From assembly GCF_963676475.1 (NCBI RefSeq), contig NZ_OY781106.1:1302001-1366000 (forward strand): a DNA stretch of 64,000 nt, read 5' to 3'. The DNA is from an uncultured Celeribacter sp. GTDB taxonomy: Bacteria > Pseudomonadota > Alphaproteobacteria > Rhodobacterales > Rhodobacteraceae. Below the pieces are notes generated by a model. That model worked only from the letters and a program-made list of their open reading frames with translations, searched no databases and had not been told where the DNA came from. A program made the translations under genes and the position numbers. Shown one piece after another: positions 1 through 8,712 of the stretch. Position 1 is the first letter of the stretch, and each line of letters begins with the position of its first letter.

Positions 1-291
1 GACCCTTCCGAGATTGTCATCGACGAATTGGTCGGCATGTGGATCGCGCTTATTCCAGTCTCTATCGGCTCGGCCATGGCCGGCGCGCCCTCGACCGCGC
101 TTTGGCCCGCCTGGCCCACGGCGTTCATCGCATTCCGCCTCTTCGACATCTGGAAACCCGGCCCCATCGGCTGGGCCGACCGGCGCGGCGATGCTTTGGG
201 GGTGATGCTGGATGATGTGATCGCGGGTGTGTTTGCGGCCATTGTCGTGGTGGTCATGGCAGGGCTCTATCATGGGGTCCTGATGCGATGA
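1..291 (+). CDS. pgpA: phosphatidylglycerophosphatase A, C-terminal part
   Basis: Partial gene; the start lies before the window. The visible 96 residues open with DPSEIVIDE, the acidic signature of PgpA, the inner-membrane enzyme that dephosphorylates phosphatidylglycerol phosphate to phosphatidylglycerol. After it come hydrophobic stretches that look like two to three membrane segments (roughly residues 12-45 and 70-92 of the visible part) separated by a short polar loop with FDIWKPGPIGWADRR, also typical of the family. The stop codon overlaps the start of the next gene (ATGA at 288-291), so the two are probably co-transcribed and translationally coupled. The family call rests on the signature motif plus the hydrophobic profile. 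Confidence 0.9.
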   Translation, partial: DPSEIVIDELVGMWIALIPVSIGSAMAGAPSTALWPAWPTAFIAFRLFDIWKPGPIGWADRRGDALGVMLDDVIAGVFAAIVVVVMAGLYHGVLMR

Positions 292-788
292 CCGCGCTCG
301 CCACTGCCATCCCCTATGAGCTGGCCGAAGCGACGCTGGCGGCGGCGCGCGCCAAGGGCGTGATGATCGCCACAGCCGAAAGCTGTACCGGCGGCATGAT
401 CATCGGCAGCCTCACCGAAGTGGCGGGTTCCTCGGTCGTGGTGGAGCGCGGCTTCATCACCTATTCTAACACCGCGAAACGCGAGATGCTGGGCGTCTCG
501 CCGGTGACCTTGGCGGAGTATGGCGCGGTTTCTGAACAGGTGGCGCGCGAGATGGCCGAAGGCGCCGTGAGCCGCTCGCAGGCCCAGATTGCCGTTGCGG
601 TCACGGGAATTGCAGGCCCCGGCGGCTCCGAACATAAACCCGAGGGCCGGGTCTGTTTCGGCCTCGCCCATGAGGGGCATGACACGGTGGTGAAAACGGT
701 GGACTTCGGCCCGCTGGGCCGCGCTAAAGTGCGCAGCGCCACCATCATTACGGCATTGGAAATGCTCTGGAAAGCGCTTGAGGCGTAA
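288..788 (+). CDS. CinA-family protein (nicotinamide-nucleotide amidase PncC-like)
   Basis: A 166-residue protein equal in length to the stand-alone CinA C-terminal domain. The family hydrolyses nicotinamide mononucleotide to nicotinate mononucleotide in pyridine-nucleotide recycling. Visible family motifs are TAESCTGG (residues 29-36), ERGFITYSN near 63-71, and VAVTGIAGPGG near residue 107, followed by the PEGRVCFG segment. There is no N-terminal MoCF-like half, so this is the short PncC-type form rather than full CinA. It overlaps pgpA by four bases (ATGA); this pair is common in alphaproteobacteria as far as I recall. Cytosolic; no signal peptide. The enzymatic assignment is by family, not proven by context. 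Confidence 0.88.
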   Translation: MTALATAIPYELAEATLAAARAKGVMIATAESCTGGMIIGSLTEVAGSSVVVERGFITYSNTAKREMLGVSPVTLAEYGAVSEQVAREMAEGAVSRSQAQIAVAVTGIAGPGGSEHKPEGRVCFGLAHEGHDTVVKTVDFGPLGRAKVRSATIITALEMLWKALEA

Positions 789-823
789 CAACGCCTAAGC
801 ACAACACGGGTTTGGGAGGACTC

Positions 824-1573
824 ATGTTCGACACGATTTTGGTGATCCTCGCAGGGCTCGCGGGCGGCGCGCTCAATGCCGTTGCGGGTGGCGGGACGTT
901 TCTGACCCTGCCCGCGCTGATCCTGGCCGGTGTGCCGCCGGTTTCGGCCAATGCCACCGCCACGCTCACCGCTCTGCCCGGCTATGTCTCAAGCGTTTGG
1001 GCCTACCGGCGCGACCTGCACACCACCGCGACCATGCCCGCCGCGCGTATGATCGCGATTGCGGCCTTGGGCGGGGTGATGGGCGCGGTGCTTTTGCTGA
1101 TCACGCCCAATGACACCTTCCTCGTGGTCGTCCCTGCGTTGATGGCGCTGGCGACCCTGCTCTTTGCCGGGGGGCCACAGATGATCAAACGCCTGTTTGC
1201 CCGCGAAATGTTGGGGCCGCTGGGCGCCGCAGTCGCTCTGTTCGCGGTCTCCGTCTATGGCGGTTATTTCAACGGCGGGCTGGGGATCATGCTTTTGGCC
1301 GTTCTGGGGCTGATCGGCTTCACCGATCTGCATGCGATGAACGGGCTGAAGAACGCTTTGTCGGTGCTTTTGTCGCTGGTCTCCGCCGTGACCTACGTTT
1401 TGGCGGGGGTGATCGCCTGGGACTTCGCCGCCGTGCTGGCCGCCGCGATGATTGCGGGCGGTTTCTTGGGCGCGCATTACGCGCGACGGATCAAGAACAC
1501 TATGCGGCTCAAGCAGTTTATCGTCCTGGTGGGCGTGGTGATGACGGTGATTTTTACGGTCAGATTGTTCTGA
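824..1573 (+). CDS. TSUP-family (TauE/SafE) membrane transporter
   Basis: A 249-residue, very hydrophobic protein with about eight membrane segments. It opens with GLAGGALNAVAGGGTFLTLP, the typical repeat signature of the sulfite exporter TauE/SafE (DUF81) family; a second related motif, GGYFNGGLGIMLLAVLG, starts near residue 145. Members export or import small sulfur-containing or organic anions across the inner membrane; the substrate cannot be read from sequence. I chose ATG at 824 because GGGAGGA lies seven to eight bases before it; an in-frame TTG at 812 lies within the ribosome-binding region and is unlikely. It is followed by a convergent gene with only three bases between the stop codons. 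Confidence 0.87.
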   Translation: MFDTILVILAGLAGGALNAVAGGGTFLTLPALILAGVPPVSANATATLTALPGYVSSVWAYRRDLHTTATMPAARMIAIAALGGVMGAVLLLITPNDTFLVVVPALMALATLLFAGGPQMIKRLFAREMLGPLGAAVALFAVSVYGGYFNGGLGIMLLAVLGLIGFTDLHAMNGLKNALSVLLSLVSAVTYVLAGVIAWDFAAVLAAAMIAGGFLGAHYARRIKNTMRLKQFIVLVGVVMTVIFTVRLF

Positions 1574-1576
1574 GCC

Positions 1577-2023
1577 TTACCCATAAAGCTCTGCAGCCCG
1601 GCGTTCAAATGCGCGCACGATGCGTTGCATCGCGTCGTTGAACACCATGCCGATCACGCTTTGCAGGATGGCGTTCTTGAACTCGAAATCGACAAAGAAT
1701 TCGACGTCACAGCCGCCATCTTCGGCGGGGGTGAATTTCCACCAGCTTTTCATGTAACGAAACGGGCCATCGAGATATTCGGTGTCGATGCGGCGCTCCT
1801 CAGAGAAAAGCTTCACCTTTGATCCGAATTTTTCGCGAAACACCTTAAAGGAAATCACCAGATCCGCGAGCATCAGCTCGTGATCGCCCATATCGGTGCG
1901 CGAGCGAATGCGCGCCGCGGCGTTCCACGGCAGAAATTTCGGGTAGCTTTCGACATCGGCCACAAGCGCGTACATCTGATCGGCGCTGAACGGCATGTGC
2001 TTTGTTTCCTGGTGCGTCGGCAT
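1577..2023 (-). CDS. COQ10/RatA-like SRPBCC (START) lipid-binding protein
   Basis: 148 residues. The sequence shows the hallmarks of the COQ10/RatA subfamily of SRPBCC fold proteins: an opening MYALVADVESYPKFLPW, then GDHELMLADLVISFKVFREKF, and a C-terminal amphipathic helix SVIGMVFNDAMQRIVRAFERRA. Members bind ubiquinone and are needed for its proper function in respiration. The name toxin RatA is sometimes transferred but has no support here. ATG at 2023 (MPTHQETKH) is chosen because upstream residues of the longer frame overlap the divergent hpt promoter and look non-coding. Divergent from hpt, convergent with the TSUP gene. Confidence 0.85.
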   Translation of the reverse strand: MPTHQETKHMPFSADQMYALVADVESYPKFLPWNAAARIRSRTDMGDHELMLADLVISFKVFREKFGSKVKLFSEERRIDTEYLDGPFRYMKSWWKFTPAEDGGCDVEFFVDFEFKNAILQSVIGMVFNDAMQRIVRAFERRAAELYG

Positions 2024-2111
2024 GGTCTCTGGTCTATGTTTTCCTTGCCTGATACATCTATGGCTAAGCCCAAAATTGCAAGGGTCCAAAACGGGACCAA
2101 AAGGGAACAGG

Positions 2112-2672
2112 ATGACGCAGCGACCCTATCACATCGACGTCATGATCTCGGCCAAGGCAATCGCCGCCCGGATCGAGGACCTCGCGAAAGAGATCAGACG
2201 CGACTACAAGGACACCGACAAATTGGTGGTCGTAGGCCTGTTGCGCGGCTCATTCGTCTTTATTGCGGATCTGGTGCGCGAGTTGGAGATGAATGTCGAG
2301 GTCGATTTTCTCGAGGCCTCCTCCTACGGCAGTGGCACCGAATCCTCGCGCGAGGTGAAAATCCTCAAGGACCTGCGCGGTCCCATCGAAGGCCGCGATG
2401 TTTTGGTGGTCGAGGATATCGTCGACACCGGGCATACGCTGTCCGCCGTCATGAAGCTTTTGCACTCGCGCAACCCCCGCAAGATCGAAACCATCGCGCT
2501 CTTGGACAAACCGGCGCGACGCGAGGTCGATCTCAAGGCCACCTGGACCGGCTTTGAGATTCCCGACGCCTTCGTCGTGGGCTATGGCATCGACTTTGCC
2601 CAAGCCAACCGCAACCTGCCCTACATCGGCTCTGTGGTGTTCGAGGACGAAGATCCAGGGACAGACGGGTGA
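2112..2672 (+). CDS. hpt: hypoxanthine phosphoribosyltransferase
   Basis: 186 residues, the usual length of bacterial Hpt. It transfers phosphoribose from PRPP to hypoxanthine (and guanine) in purine salvage. Seen directly: VVGLLRGSFVFIADL (pyrophosphate loop, about residues 39-53), the PRPP-binding motif VLVVEDIVDTGHTL (about residues 97-110), and the FVVGYGIDFAQ segment that closes the purine pocket. ATG at 2112 follows AAGGGAACAGG at good spacing. A longer in-frame start at 1995 lies in the divergent gene and is rejected. Followed with overlap by a small membrane protein gene. The two guanine-nucleotide biosynthesis genes guaA and guaB are also in the window but far away. Confidence 0.94.
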   Translation: MTQRPYHIDVMISAKAIAARIEDLAKEIRRDYKDTDKLVVVGLLRGSFVFIADLVRELEMNVEVDFLEASSYGSGTESSREVKILKDLRGPIEGRDVLVVEDIVDTGHTLSAVMKLLHSRNPRKIETIALLDKPARREVDLKATWTGFEIPDAFVVGYGIDFAQANRNLPYIGSVVFEDEDPGTDG

Positions 2673-2851
2673 ACCAGATGCGCTGGATGCTCCGCGCCAA
2701 ACGTTGGGCGCAAAATCCACCCTCCACCAAGCGGGTGAAATTTACCTTTGCGATCATTGCCGCCTGCATCGCGATCTACGCGGTGGAGAAAACCGTCGGC
2801 CTGCCCGACTGGATGCAGGTCGAGCGGCCCGCAAAGGTCAGGCTTCAGTAA
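2669..2851 (+). CDS. small single-pass membrane protein of unknown function
   Basis: A 60-residue reading frame starting with GTG at 2669, whose TG overlaps the TGA stop of hpt, suggesting coupling. It has a basic N-terminus (MLRAKRWAQ, STKRVKF) and one hydrophobic helix, about residues 25-38 (FTFAIIAACIAIYAV), then a short tail. This is the pattern of a small inner-membrane protein with the N-terminus inside. The last 14 bases overlap the end of the convergent LysR gene. I do not recognise a family. It is kept because of the tight coupling to hpt and the plausible membrane topology; short length makes it uncertain. Confidence 0.55.
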   Translation: MNQMRWMLRAKRWAQNPPSTKRVKFTFAIIAACIAIYAVEKTVGLPDWMQVERPAKVRLQ

Positions 2852-3746
2852 GCTCGGAGACAGGTTTCGCACGTCCGAGGCCCATCAACAGATCCTCTTC
2901 GGCCTCCAAAGCCATGGCGATGCGAGACCGCGCCTGACGCAGACGCGGTGCATCGGCGAGATCGACATGCGAGGCCACGAACACCGGCACCGGCGGCACC
3001 TCCAAAAGCGGCGCGATCCGCCGCAACTTAGTGGAGGCATTGCCCAAAAACACCGGCAACATCACCCGGCCCATGCCCTCTTCGGCCAAGGCCCGGAGTG
3101 TGAGGAAACTGTCGGAAGCGGCCATGAAATGGACGCGGCGACGCTCAAGCTCCTCGCGCAGCTTCTGCCCTGCATGAGACCGCCCGATGCCCCCCGTCAG
3201 GCCCAGCCAATGGTCTTCCGGCACCGCATCCGAGGCGGCGTAAAAGCCAAAGGCCATCTGCGTCGCCATATCGCCGAACAGATCGTCGGGCAGTTTGTAG
3301 GTCGGGCGCACGGTCACATCGGCATGCAGCCGCGACAGGTCGAGGTGGCTGTTGGTGGACAAAAGCTCAAAACTTAGTTCATGCCCCTGCCCGGAAAGTC
3401 GCGCCAGAAGATGCGGCAGAACCGCCTGACAGAATGTATCGGTCGAGGTGACGCGGATGACGCCGGCCAAGGGCGCCTCGCCCACCTGAGCCAGACGTTC
3501 GACGGCGCCCACGGCGGCCTCGACTTCACGCGCGGCTTCGATCAGCCGCAGCTTTTCGGGCGCAATCTCATAACCGCGCACGGATTTCTCGAACAGTTCA
3601 ACGCCCAGACGTTTCTCGATGGCCGCCACGCGGCGCAAAACGGTGGCGTGGTTGACCCCCAACTCACGCGCAGCCCCCGAAACCGACCCGGAGCGGGCGA
3701 CGGCGAGTACAAAGCGATAATCGTCCCAATTCGGTCTGTGCAGCAT
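2838..3746 (-). CDS. LysR-family transcriptional regulator
   Basis: 302 residues. The N-terminus carries the LysR winged helix-turn-helix (YRFVLAVARSGSVSGAARELGVNHATVLRRVAAIEKRLG, read from about residue 9), followed by the linker helix and a substrate-binding domain starting near residue 95 (GVIRVTSTDTF). Inducer unknown. ATG at 3746 is preferred over the upstream TTG because GGAG stands a few bases before it. The gene has no divergently transcribed partner close by, since the next gene upstream is the 3' end of the methyltransferase on the same strand, so the usual clue to a LysR target is absent. It may regulate only itself or distant genes. Confidence 0.85.
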   Translation of the reverse strand: MLHRPNWDDYRFVLAVARSGSVSGAARELGVNHATVLRRVAAIEKRLGVELFEKSVRGYEIAPEKLRLIEAAREVEAAVGAVERLAQVGEAPLAGVIRVTSTDTFCQAVLPHLLARLSGQGHELSFELLSTNSHLDLSRLHADVTVRPTYKLPDDLFGDMATQMAFGFYAASDAVPEDHWLGLTGGIGRSHAGQKLREELERRRVHFMAASDSFLTLRALAEEGMGRVMLPVFLGNASTKLRRIAPLLEVPPVPVFVASHVDLADAPRLRQARSRIAMALEAEEDLLMGLGRAKPVSELTEA

Positions 3747-3872
3747 CTCCGGCCCTCCCAATGATATATGCCAAATATAGCATGGGAGGCGTGCGCTCGA
3801 CCTTGAGAGAGATCACAGAATGTCGATTTTTGCACAGGTTTTGCCGGATTGAATCTGCCGTGCGAATGACGC

Positions 3873-4983
3873 TCAGGGCAAAGCCGCAGTCTGGAACAGC
3901 GTGACTTTCAGCCCGCCATGGGCCACTGGCGCGCCGGTCGGCAACCACGGCAGACCCGTCGCCTTGGCCAGTTGCGCATCCGAGGTGATCATGCCGACAC
4001 GCCAGCCAGAGAACCGCGCGCGCATCACCTCGCCAAAGGCACCGTAAAGCGCGTAGAGGTCTTTCTTTTTGCCGATCCGCGCCCCGTAAGGCGGGTTGAC
4101 GATCACCAGACCGGCGCGCCCTCGGGGCACTCGATCTCCGACACAGACACAGGTTTGAACTGACACAGATCGGCGACGCCCGCACGTTCGGCATTGCCGT
4201 TTGCCATGCGAATAACGTTCACATTGCGATCAGAGCCATAAAATTGCAAATCCGTGTCCCATGTGGGAGCCTGGCTCTTGAAATTTTGCAGAGGCTTGGG
4301 TCGAAGCCCACCAGATGCTCAAAGGCAAAGGTCCGCGCACGGCCGGGCATGAGCCCCCGCGCCATTTCCGCCGCCTCAATCACAAAGGTCCCGGAGCCGC
4401 ACATCGGGTCCAGCACCGGCTCGGCGCCGTCATAGCCACAGGCGCGCAGGAAAGAGGCCGCCATGGTTTCGCGCATCGGGCCTTGCCGACGCCCGCCTTG
4501 AACCCGCGTTTGTGTAGCGCCTCGCCCGAGGTGTCGACGGAGAGAATGACCATATCGTCCTCGATCCGCACCTTCAGGACCACGAGGGCCTCGGGCGAGA
4601 CCGGCGCGCCGAGTTCCTCGGTGATGGCGCGTTCAATGCGCCTCTTGCGCAGCGCCTGCGTGGTAGATTTTGTTGCGCTTGCCGGTGACGACCTCGACCC
4701 GAAACGGCACATCGGGTCGAAGCACCTCGCCCCAGGGGAATTTCCGCGCCCGCTTGTCGAGCTGCGCCAGATGCAGCGCCCGGAAATTGCCGATCCGCGC
4801 CAGAACGCGCGCCGCACAGCGCAGGGTCAGGTTGGCGCGCCAGACGTCTTCCCAAGTGCCTTCAAGCGTCACGCCACCGCCGACGGCGACCGGCGACGGG
4901 AATCCGGCCTCTTCGGCCTCAGCGAGAAGATAGGGTTCAAGTCCCGGCTGGGTGCCGAGGAAAATTTCAAAGGTTTCTGACAC
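3873..4983 (-). CDS. THUMP-domain class I SAM-dependent rRNA methyltransferase (RlmL/YpsC-like), frame broken four times
   Basis: Reading leftwards from GTG at 4983, the protein begins MSETFEIFLGTQPGLEPYLL and covers a ferredoxin-like/THUMP domain, then a Rossmann methyltransferase with VLDPMCGSGTFVIEAA (SAM loop) and the catalytic NPPYG. The family N2-methylates a guanine in 23S rRNA. The pieces lie in different frames: breaks near 4637-4660, 4478-4482, 4297-4301 and 4111-4116. In each case adding one base, mostly in a C or G run, restores the family sequence (for example ...GVGKA-PMRETMAASF..., ...GFDP-KPLQNFKSQAP..., ...CPEG-RAGLVIVNPPYG). All flanking segments are well conserved, which argues for base-calling errors rather than decay. 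Starts directly after the lipA stop codon. Confidence 0.8.
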
Positions 4984-5934
4984 TTAGGCTTGACCGAATT
5001 TCGCCAGACGATTTTCCCGCAAGCGCGCAAAATCGTCGCCGCGTGATAAGACGAGCGCGTCAGCGGCGTGGCGGAGACCATCAAAAAGCCCTTATTGATC
5101 GCGGCTTTTTCATAGCTTTTGAACGCATCGGGCGTGATGAACTCGGCCACCGCATGGTGTTTCGAGGTCGGCTGAAGATACTGCCCGATGGTCATGAAGT
5201 CGATGTCGGCGGCGCGCATATCGTCCATGACTTGCAACACCTCGGGGCGTTTCTCGCCCAGACCCACCATGATGCCGGATTTGGTGAACATGGTCGGGTC
5301 GAGTTCTTTCACCCGCTGCAACAAACGCAGAGAGTGGAAGTAGCGCGCGCCCGGACGGACTTCTTGATAGAGGCCCGGCACGGTCTCCAAATTGTGGTTG
5401 AACACGTCCGGTTTGGCCGCGACCACGGTTTCAAGCGCTGACGGGGCGCATTTCAGGAAATCTGGCGTGAGAATTTCGATGGTGGTCTCGGGCGAGCGCT
5501 TGCGCACCGCGCGGATGGTCATGGCGAAATGCTCCGCGCCCCCGTCTTCGAGATCGTCGCGGTCCACAGAGGTGATCACAACGTGTTTGAGGCCCAGTTT
5601 CTGAACCGCATCGGCCACGCGGCCCGGCTCGAAGACGTCCAGCTCATCGGGGCGCCCGGTGGCGACGTTGCAGAAGGTACAGCCACGGGTGCAAATCTCG
5701 CCCATGATCATCATGGTGGCGTGGCCCTGCGACCAGCATTCGCCCGCATTTCGGACAGCCTGCCTCTTCGCACACGGTGACCAGTTTATGCTCACGCATG
5801 ATCTTATGGGTGTCCATATACCCCTTCGACGTGGGCGCCTTGACCCGGATCCAATCCGGTTTCTTCGGCTGGGCATTGTCGGGACGATGCGCCTTTTCGG
5901 GGTGACGCTGATCGGGGATCTTGAGATCACGCAT
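4984..5934 (-). CDS. lipA: lipoyl synthase LipA, two apparent frameshifts
   Basis: Radical-SAM enzyme that inserts two sulfur atoms into protein-bound octanoate to make the lipoyl cofactor of 2-oxo-acid dehydrogenases. Seen: start MRDLKIPDQRHPEK at 5934; N-terminal auxiliary cluster cysteines in CEEAGCP...GECW; radical-SAM motif CTRGCTFC; then a full TIM-barrel segment to GFLMVSATPLTRSSYHA. Two single-base breaks interrupt it: an extra A in the AAA run at 5749-5751 (between GCP and GECW) and a missing base at 5039-5041 (after SSYHA). Correcting both gives the normal C-terminus DDFARLRENRLAKFGQA with stop at 4984-4986. LipA is near-essential in aerobes lacking other lipoate sources, so consensus error is more likely than a null allele. 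The next gene starts on the base after its stop. Confidence 0.88.
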
Positions 5935-6152
5935 GGCGGGGTCTTTTCCGTTTGGGGCTTTCGGTTTGGACCACGATATAGGCAACCTGCCCGCAAATGT
6001 CCTCGTGAAATCCGCAGATTTCCGAGGCGAGGCCGGTTTCGCTGCAAGTGCATTGATACGCGCTTTAGAATCGCTCTAAAAGGTCTGCGACAGAATGAAG
6101 CGCCCCTTTTGATCTGGGCGCGCGACCCAAGACCCAAAGATGGAGCAAGATG

Positions 6153-6701
<549 letters not shown>

Positions 6702-6725
6702 GACGCCCGCCTCTCCGATGATACG

Positions 6726-6757
6726 AAAGGCCCGCGGGAAACCTCGCGGGCCTTTTT
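6726..6757. terminator. rho-independent terminator after the peroxiredoxin gene
   Basis: GGCCCGCG (6729-6736) pairs with CGCGGGCC (6745-6752), extended by AAA/TTT, and is followed by a T run on the plus strand. It sits 25 bases after the peroxiredoxin stop and has A bases on the other side, so it could work in both directions. Confidence 0.85.
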
Positions 6758-7533
6758 GCATCTGCGGCAATTTGATATCTCAGAATACCCTCGCATACCG
6801 GGAATGCCGGAGACGCATGGCTCAAATCAAAACCGAAGTCCTCATGCCACCCCCAACCCCGCAAGGTGAGCGCAACAATCGCCATGATCAGGATAAGCCA
6901 AAACGCCCACCCCATCGCACGGATCGAACCGATGAAACCTCGGTATCGCTCCGCATAAGCAAACATCTCCCGATCATCTCCATCCAGCCTTTTAACCCCC
7001 ATCATGTCCATTTGAAGTGTCTCAGGGTCTGGTTTGTCCCCATTCAAATGGCGCATGTTGTGGATCTGCACGGCAAAGCCTTTGTACCCGTTGCCCTTGC
7101 GCACCTTCATCATCAGAACAGTGTAAAAATAAACCGTCAGCGGATAGAAAAACGCCGGGGGTCTTCCGGCAGCAAACTCATATGTTCTTAGCAATGTCTT
7201 GAACCGCACATGACCATTTTGGATATCCACGGCGGGTCGCCGCATCAGGCCGGGTAAAATCAAACCACCAGCAAACAACAGGATGCCCACAAACAGAAAC
7301 AGTCCCCAGAAAGGCTGTATCGCAATCAATCCCAGCACGCCTTTCAGATCGACCCAGATCAAAACAGCCCCGCACAGCATACGCGGCACGCTTCGTTTGT
7401 GTCTGAGATGAATCTCAAAGGACGAATGCGTCGGCTGCGCACGTTCAGACCTCGAACGGGATCGTTGCCGACGAGATTTCTTTTTATAAGACATTTTTGT
7501 TCAACGGGCTGAGTGGTTTATTGGGGGACAAAT

Positions 7534-8457
7534 TTAGGCGCGAACACGTGCCTCACAAAGCAATTCTTCACCCGCATCTTTCAACAGCGCCGCCAATTCC
7601 GTGAACCATTCTTTCACCTCCGTCGAGTGCCGCCGCACCAGCGCCACGGTGCGTTCGGGTTGCGGATCGGGAAAGCGCCGCACGACCATATCGGGGCTCG
7701 CTGCCATTTCGGAACAGAGCGCGATCTCCGGCAAAAAAGTCAGCCCAAAGCCCTGCGCCACCAGCCCACAAAGCGTGGCCAAGGACGAGGCGCCGAGGTC
7801 CACCGTCTGGCGGGTGCGTTTGAGACCGCAGACATCGAGCGCCTGATCGGCCAGACAATGGCCCTCGTCGAGCAACAGAAGCGTATCAGGGGATAGATCG
7901 GTTGGACGCGGGGCGCTTTGCGCCGTGAGCGCCTCGATCCGCGCTTGCGACCCGGCGAGCAAGAACCGATCCGTGAACAACGGCTCCGCCATCAGCCCCT
8001 GAGTGTCATAGGGCAACGCGATCACCGCCGCGTCGAGTTGCCCCGCCGCCACCATGGCGATCAACTCCGCCGTCTGCGCCTCGCGCACCCGCATGTCGAG
8101 ATCCAAAGCCGCCGCCTTGATCCGTGTCAGCGCGCGCGGCAAGAGATAGGGGGCGATGGTCGGGATGACGCCAAGGGTCAGCCGCCCGGTGAGGCCTTTG
8201 GACAGGCGAATCTCGGCCTCGAGATTGCGGGTCAGAGCCAGAATTTCGTGACAACGCTCGAGCACCACCTGTCCCGCGCGGGTCAGCCGAATGTCGCGCG
8301 GCAGACGTTCGACCAGCTGCGTCCCTAACGAGGCCTCCATCTCCTTGATTTGCTGAGACAAAGCGGGCTGCGTGACATGCACGGCCTCGGCGGCGGCCGA
8401 AAAGCTGCGCCGCTCGGCCAAAGCCACGAAATAGGTCATTTGTCGGAGTGTCAGCAT
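7534..8457 (-). CDS. oxyR: hydrogen-peroxide-responsive LysR-type regulator OxyR
   Basis: 307 residues. LysR helix-turn-helix at residues 1-60 (LTLRQMTYFVALAERRSFSA...VTQPALSQQIKEME) and a sensing domain that contains LLLLDEGHCLADQALDVCG, the redox motif of OxyR; the cysteines at about 201 and 210 correspond to Cys199 and Cys208 of the E. coli protein, which form the activating disulfide. This separates OxyR from ordinary LysR proteins. The start at 8457 is fixed by MLTLRQMTYF. Its only Shine-Dalgarno-like bases (GAGGG) lie in the arm of a perfect inverted repeat at 8468-8502. No catalase is next to it; the closest oxidative-stress gene is the peroxiredoxin at 6153. Confidence 0.92.
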   Translation of the reverse strand: MLTLRQMTYFVALAERRSFSAAAEAVHVTQPALSQQIKEMEASLGTQLVERLPRDIRLTRAGQVVLERCHEILALTRNLEAEIRLSKGLTGRLTLGVIPTIAPYLLPRALTRIKAAALDLDMRVREAQTAELIAMVAAGQLDAAVIALPYDTQGLMAEPLFTDRFLLAGSQARIEALTAQSAPRPTDLSPDTLLLLDEGHCLADQALDVCGLKRTRQTVDLGASSLATLCGLVAQGFGLTFLPEIALCSEMAASPDMVVRRFPDPQPERTVALVRRHSTEVKEWFTELAALLKDAGEELLCEARVRA

Positions 8458-8467
8458 GGGGGGGTCG

Positions 8468-8502
8468 CCCTCGTTTGATTAGTTAATCTAATCAAACGAG
8501 GG
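8468..8502. promoter_or_regulatory. perfect 15-bp inverted repeat at the oxyR start
   Basis: CCCTCGTTTGATTAG (8468-8482), spacer TTAAT, CTAATCAAACGAGGG (8488-8502). It begins 10 bases upstream of the oxyR ATG. The core ATTAG-N5-CTAAT has the T-N11-A form of LysR-family sites, so an OxyR autoregulatory operator is the first choice. In the mRNA it would be a 15-bp hairpin that holds the GAGGG ribosome-binding sequence in its 3' arm. Confidence 0.75.
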
Positions 8503-8550
8503 CCGCGTGACAACTTATTGCAATGATGAGGATGCTCTTAACTCGGCCAA

Positions 8551-8712
8551 ACCGGCGCTCATCCGGGGCTCCGCCCGTGAAATCCTCAAACGCTCCACTG
8601 GAGCGTTTGCGCAAAGCCCCGGACCGACCGGCCCTCGCAAGCGTGCGAGGGCGTTCGCGCCTTTGAAAGATCCACTGGACCTTTTCATCCCGCAAAGCAG
8701 GACCGGCGCTCA
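8551..8712. repeat. intergenic element of three hairpins between two direct repeats
   Basis: The direct repeat ACCGGCGCTCA occurs at 8551-8561 and 8702-8712 (the latter contains the stop codon of the gene at 8710). Between them are CAAACGCTCCA/TGGAGCGTTTG (8587-8609, 11-bp arms, one-base loop), CCCTCGCA/TGCGAGGG (8632-8651) and AAAGATCCA/TGGACCTTT (8666-8684), plus CCGGGGCT/AGCCCCGG enclosing the first hairpin. Two hairpins share the apex TCCACTGGA. No coding gene. It resembles a palindromic intergenic repeat, but there is only one copy in this window. Confidence 0.6.
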
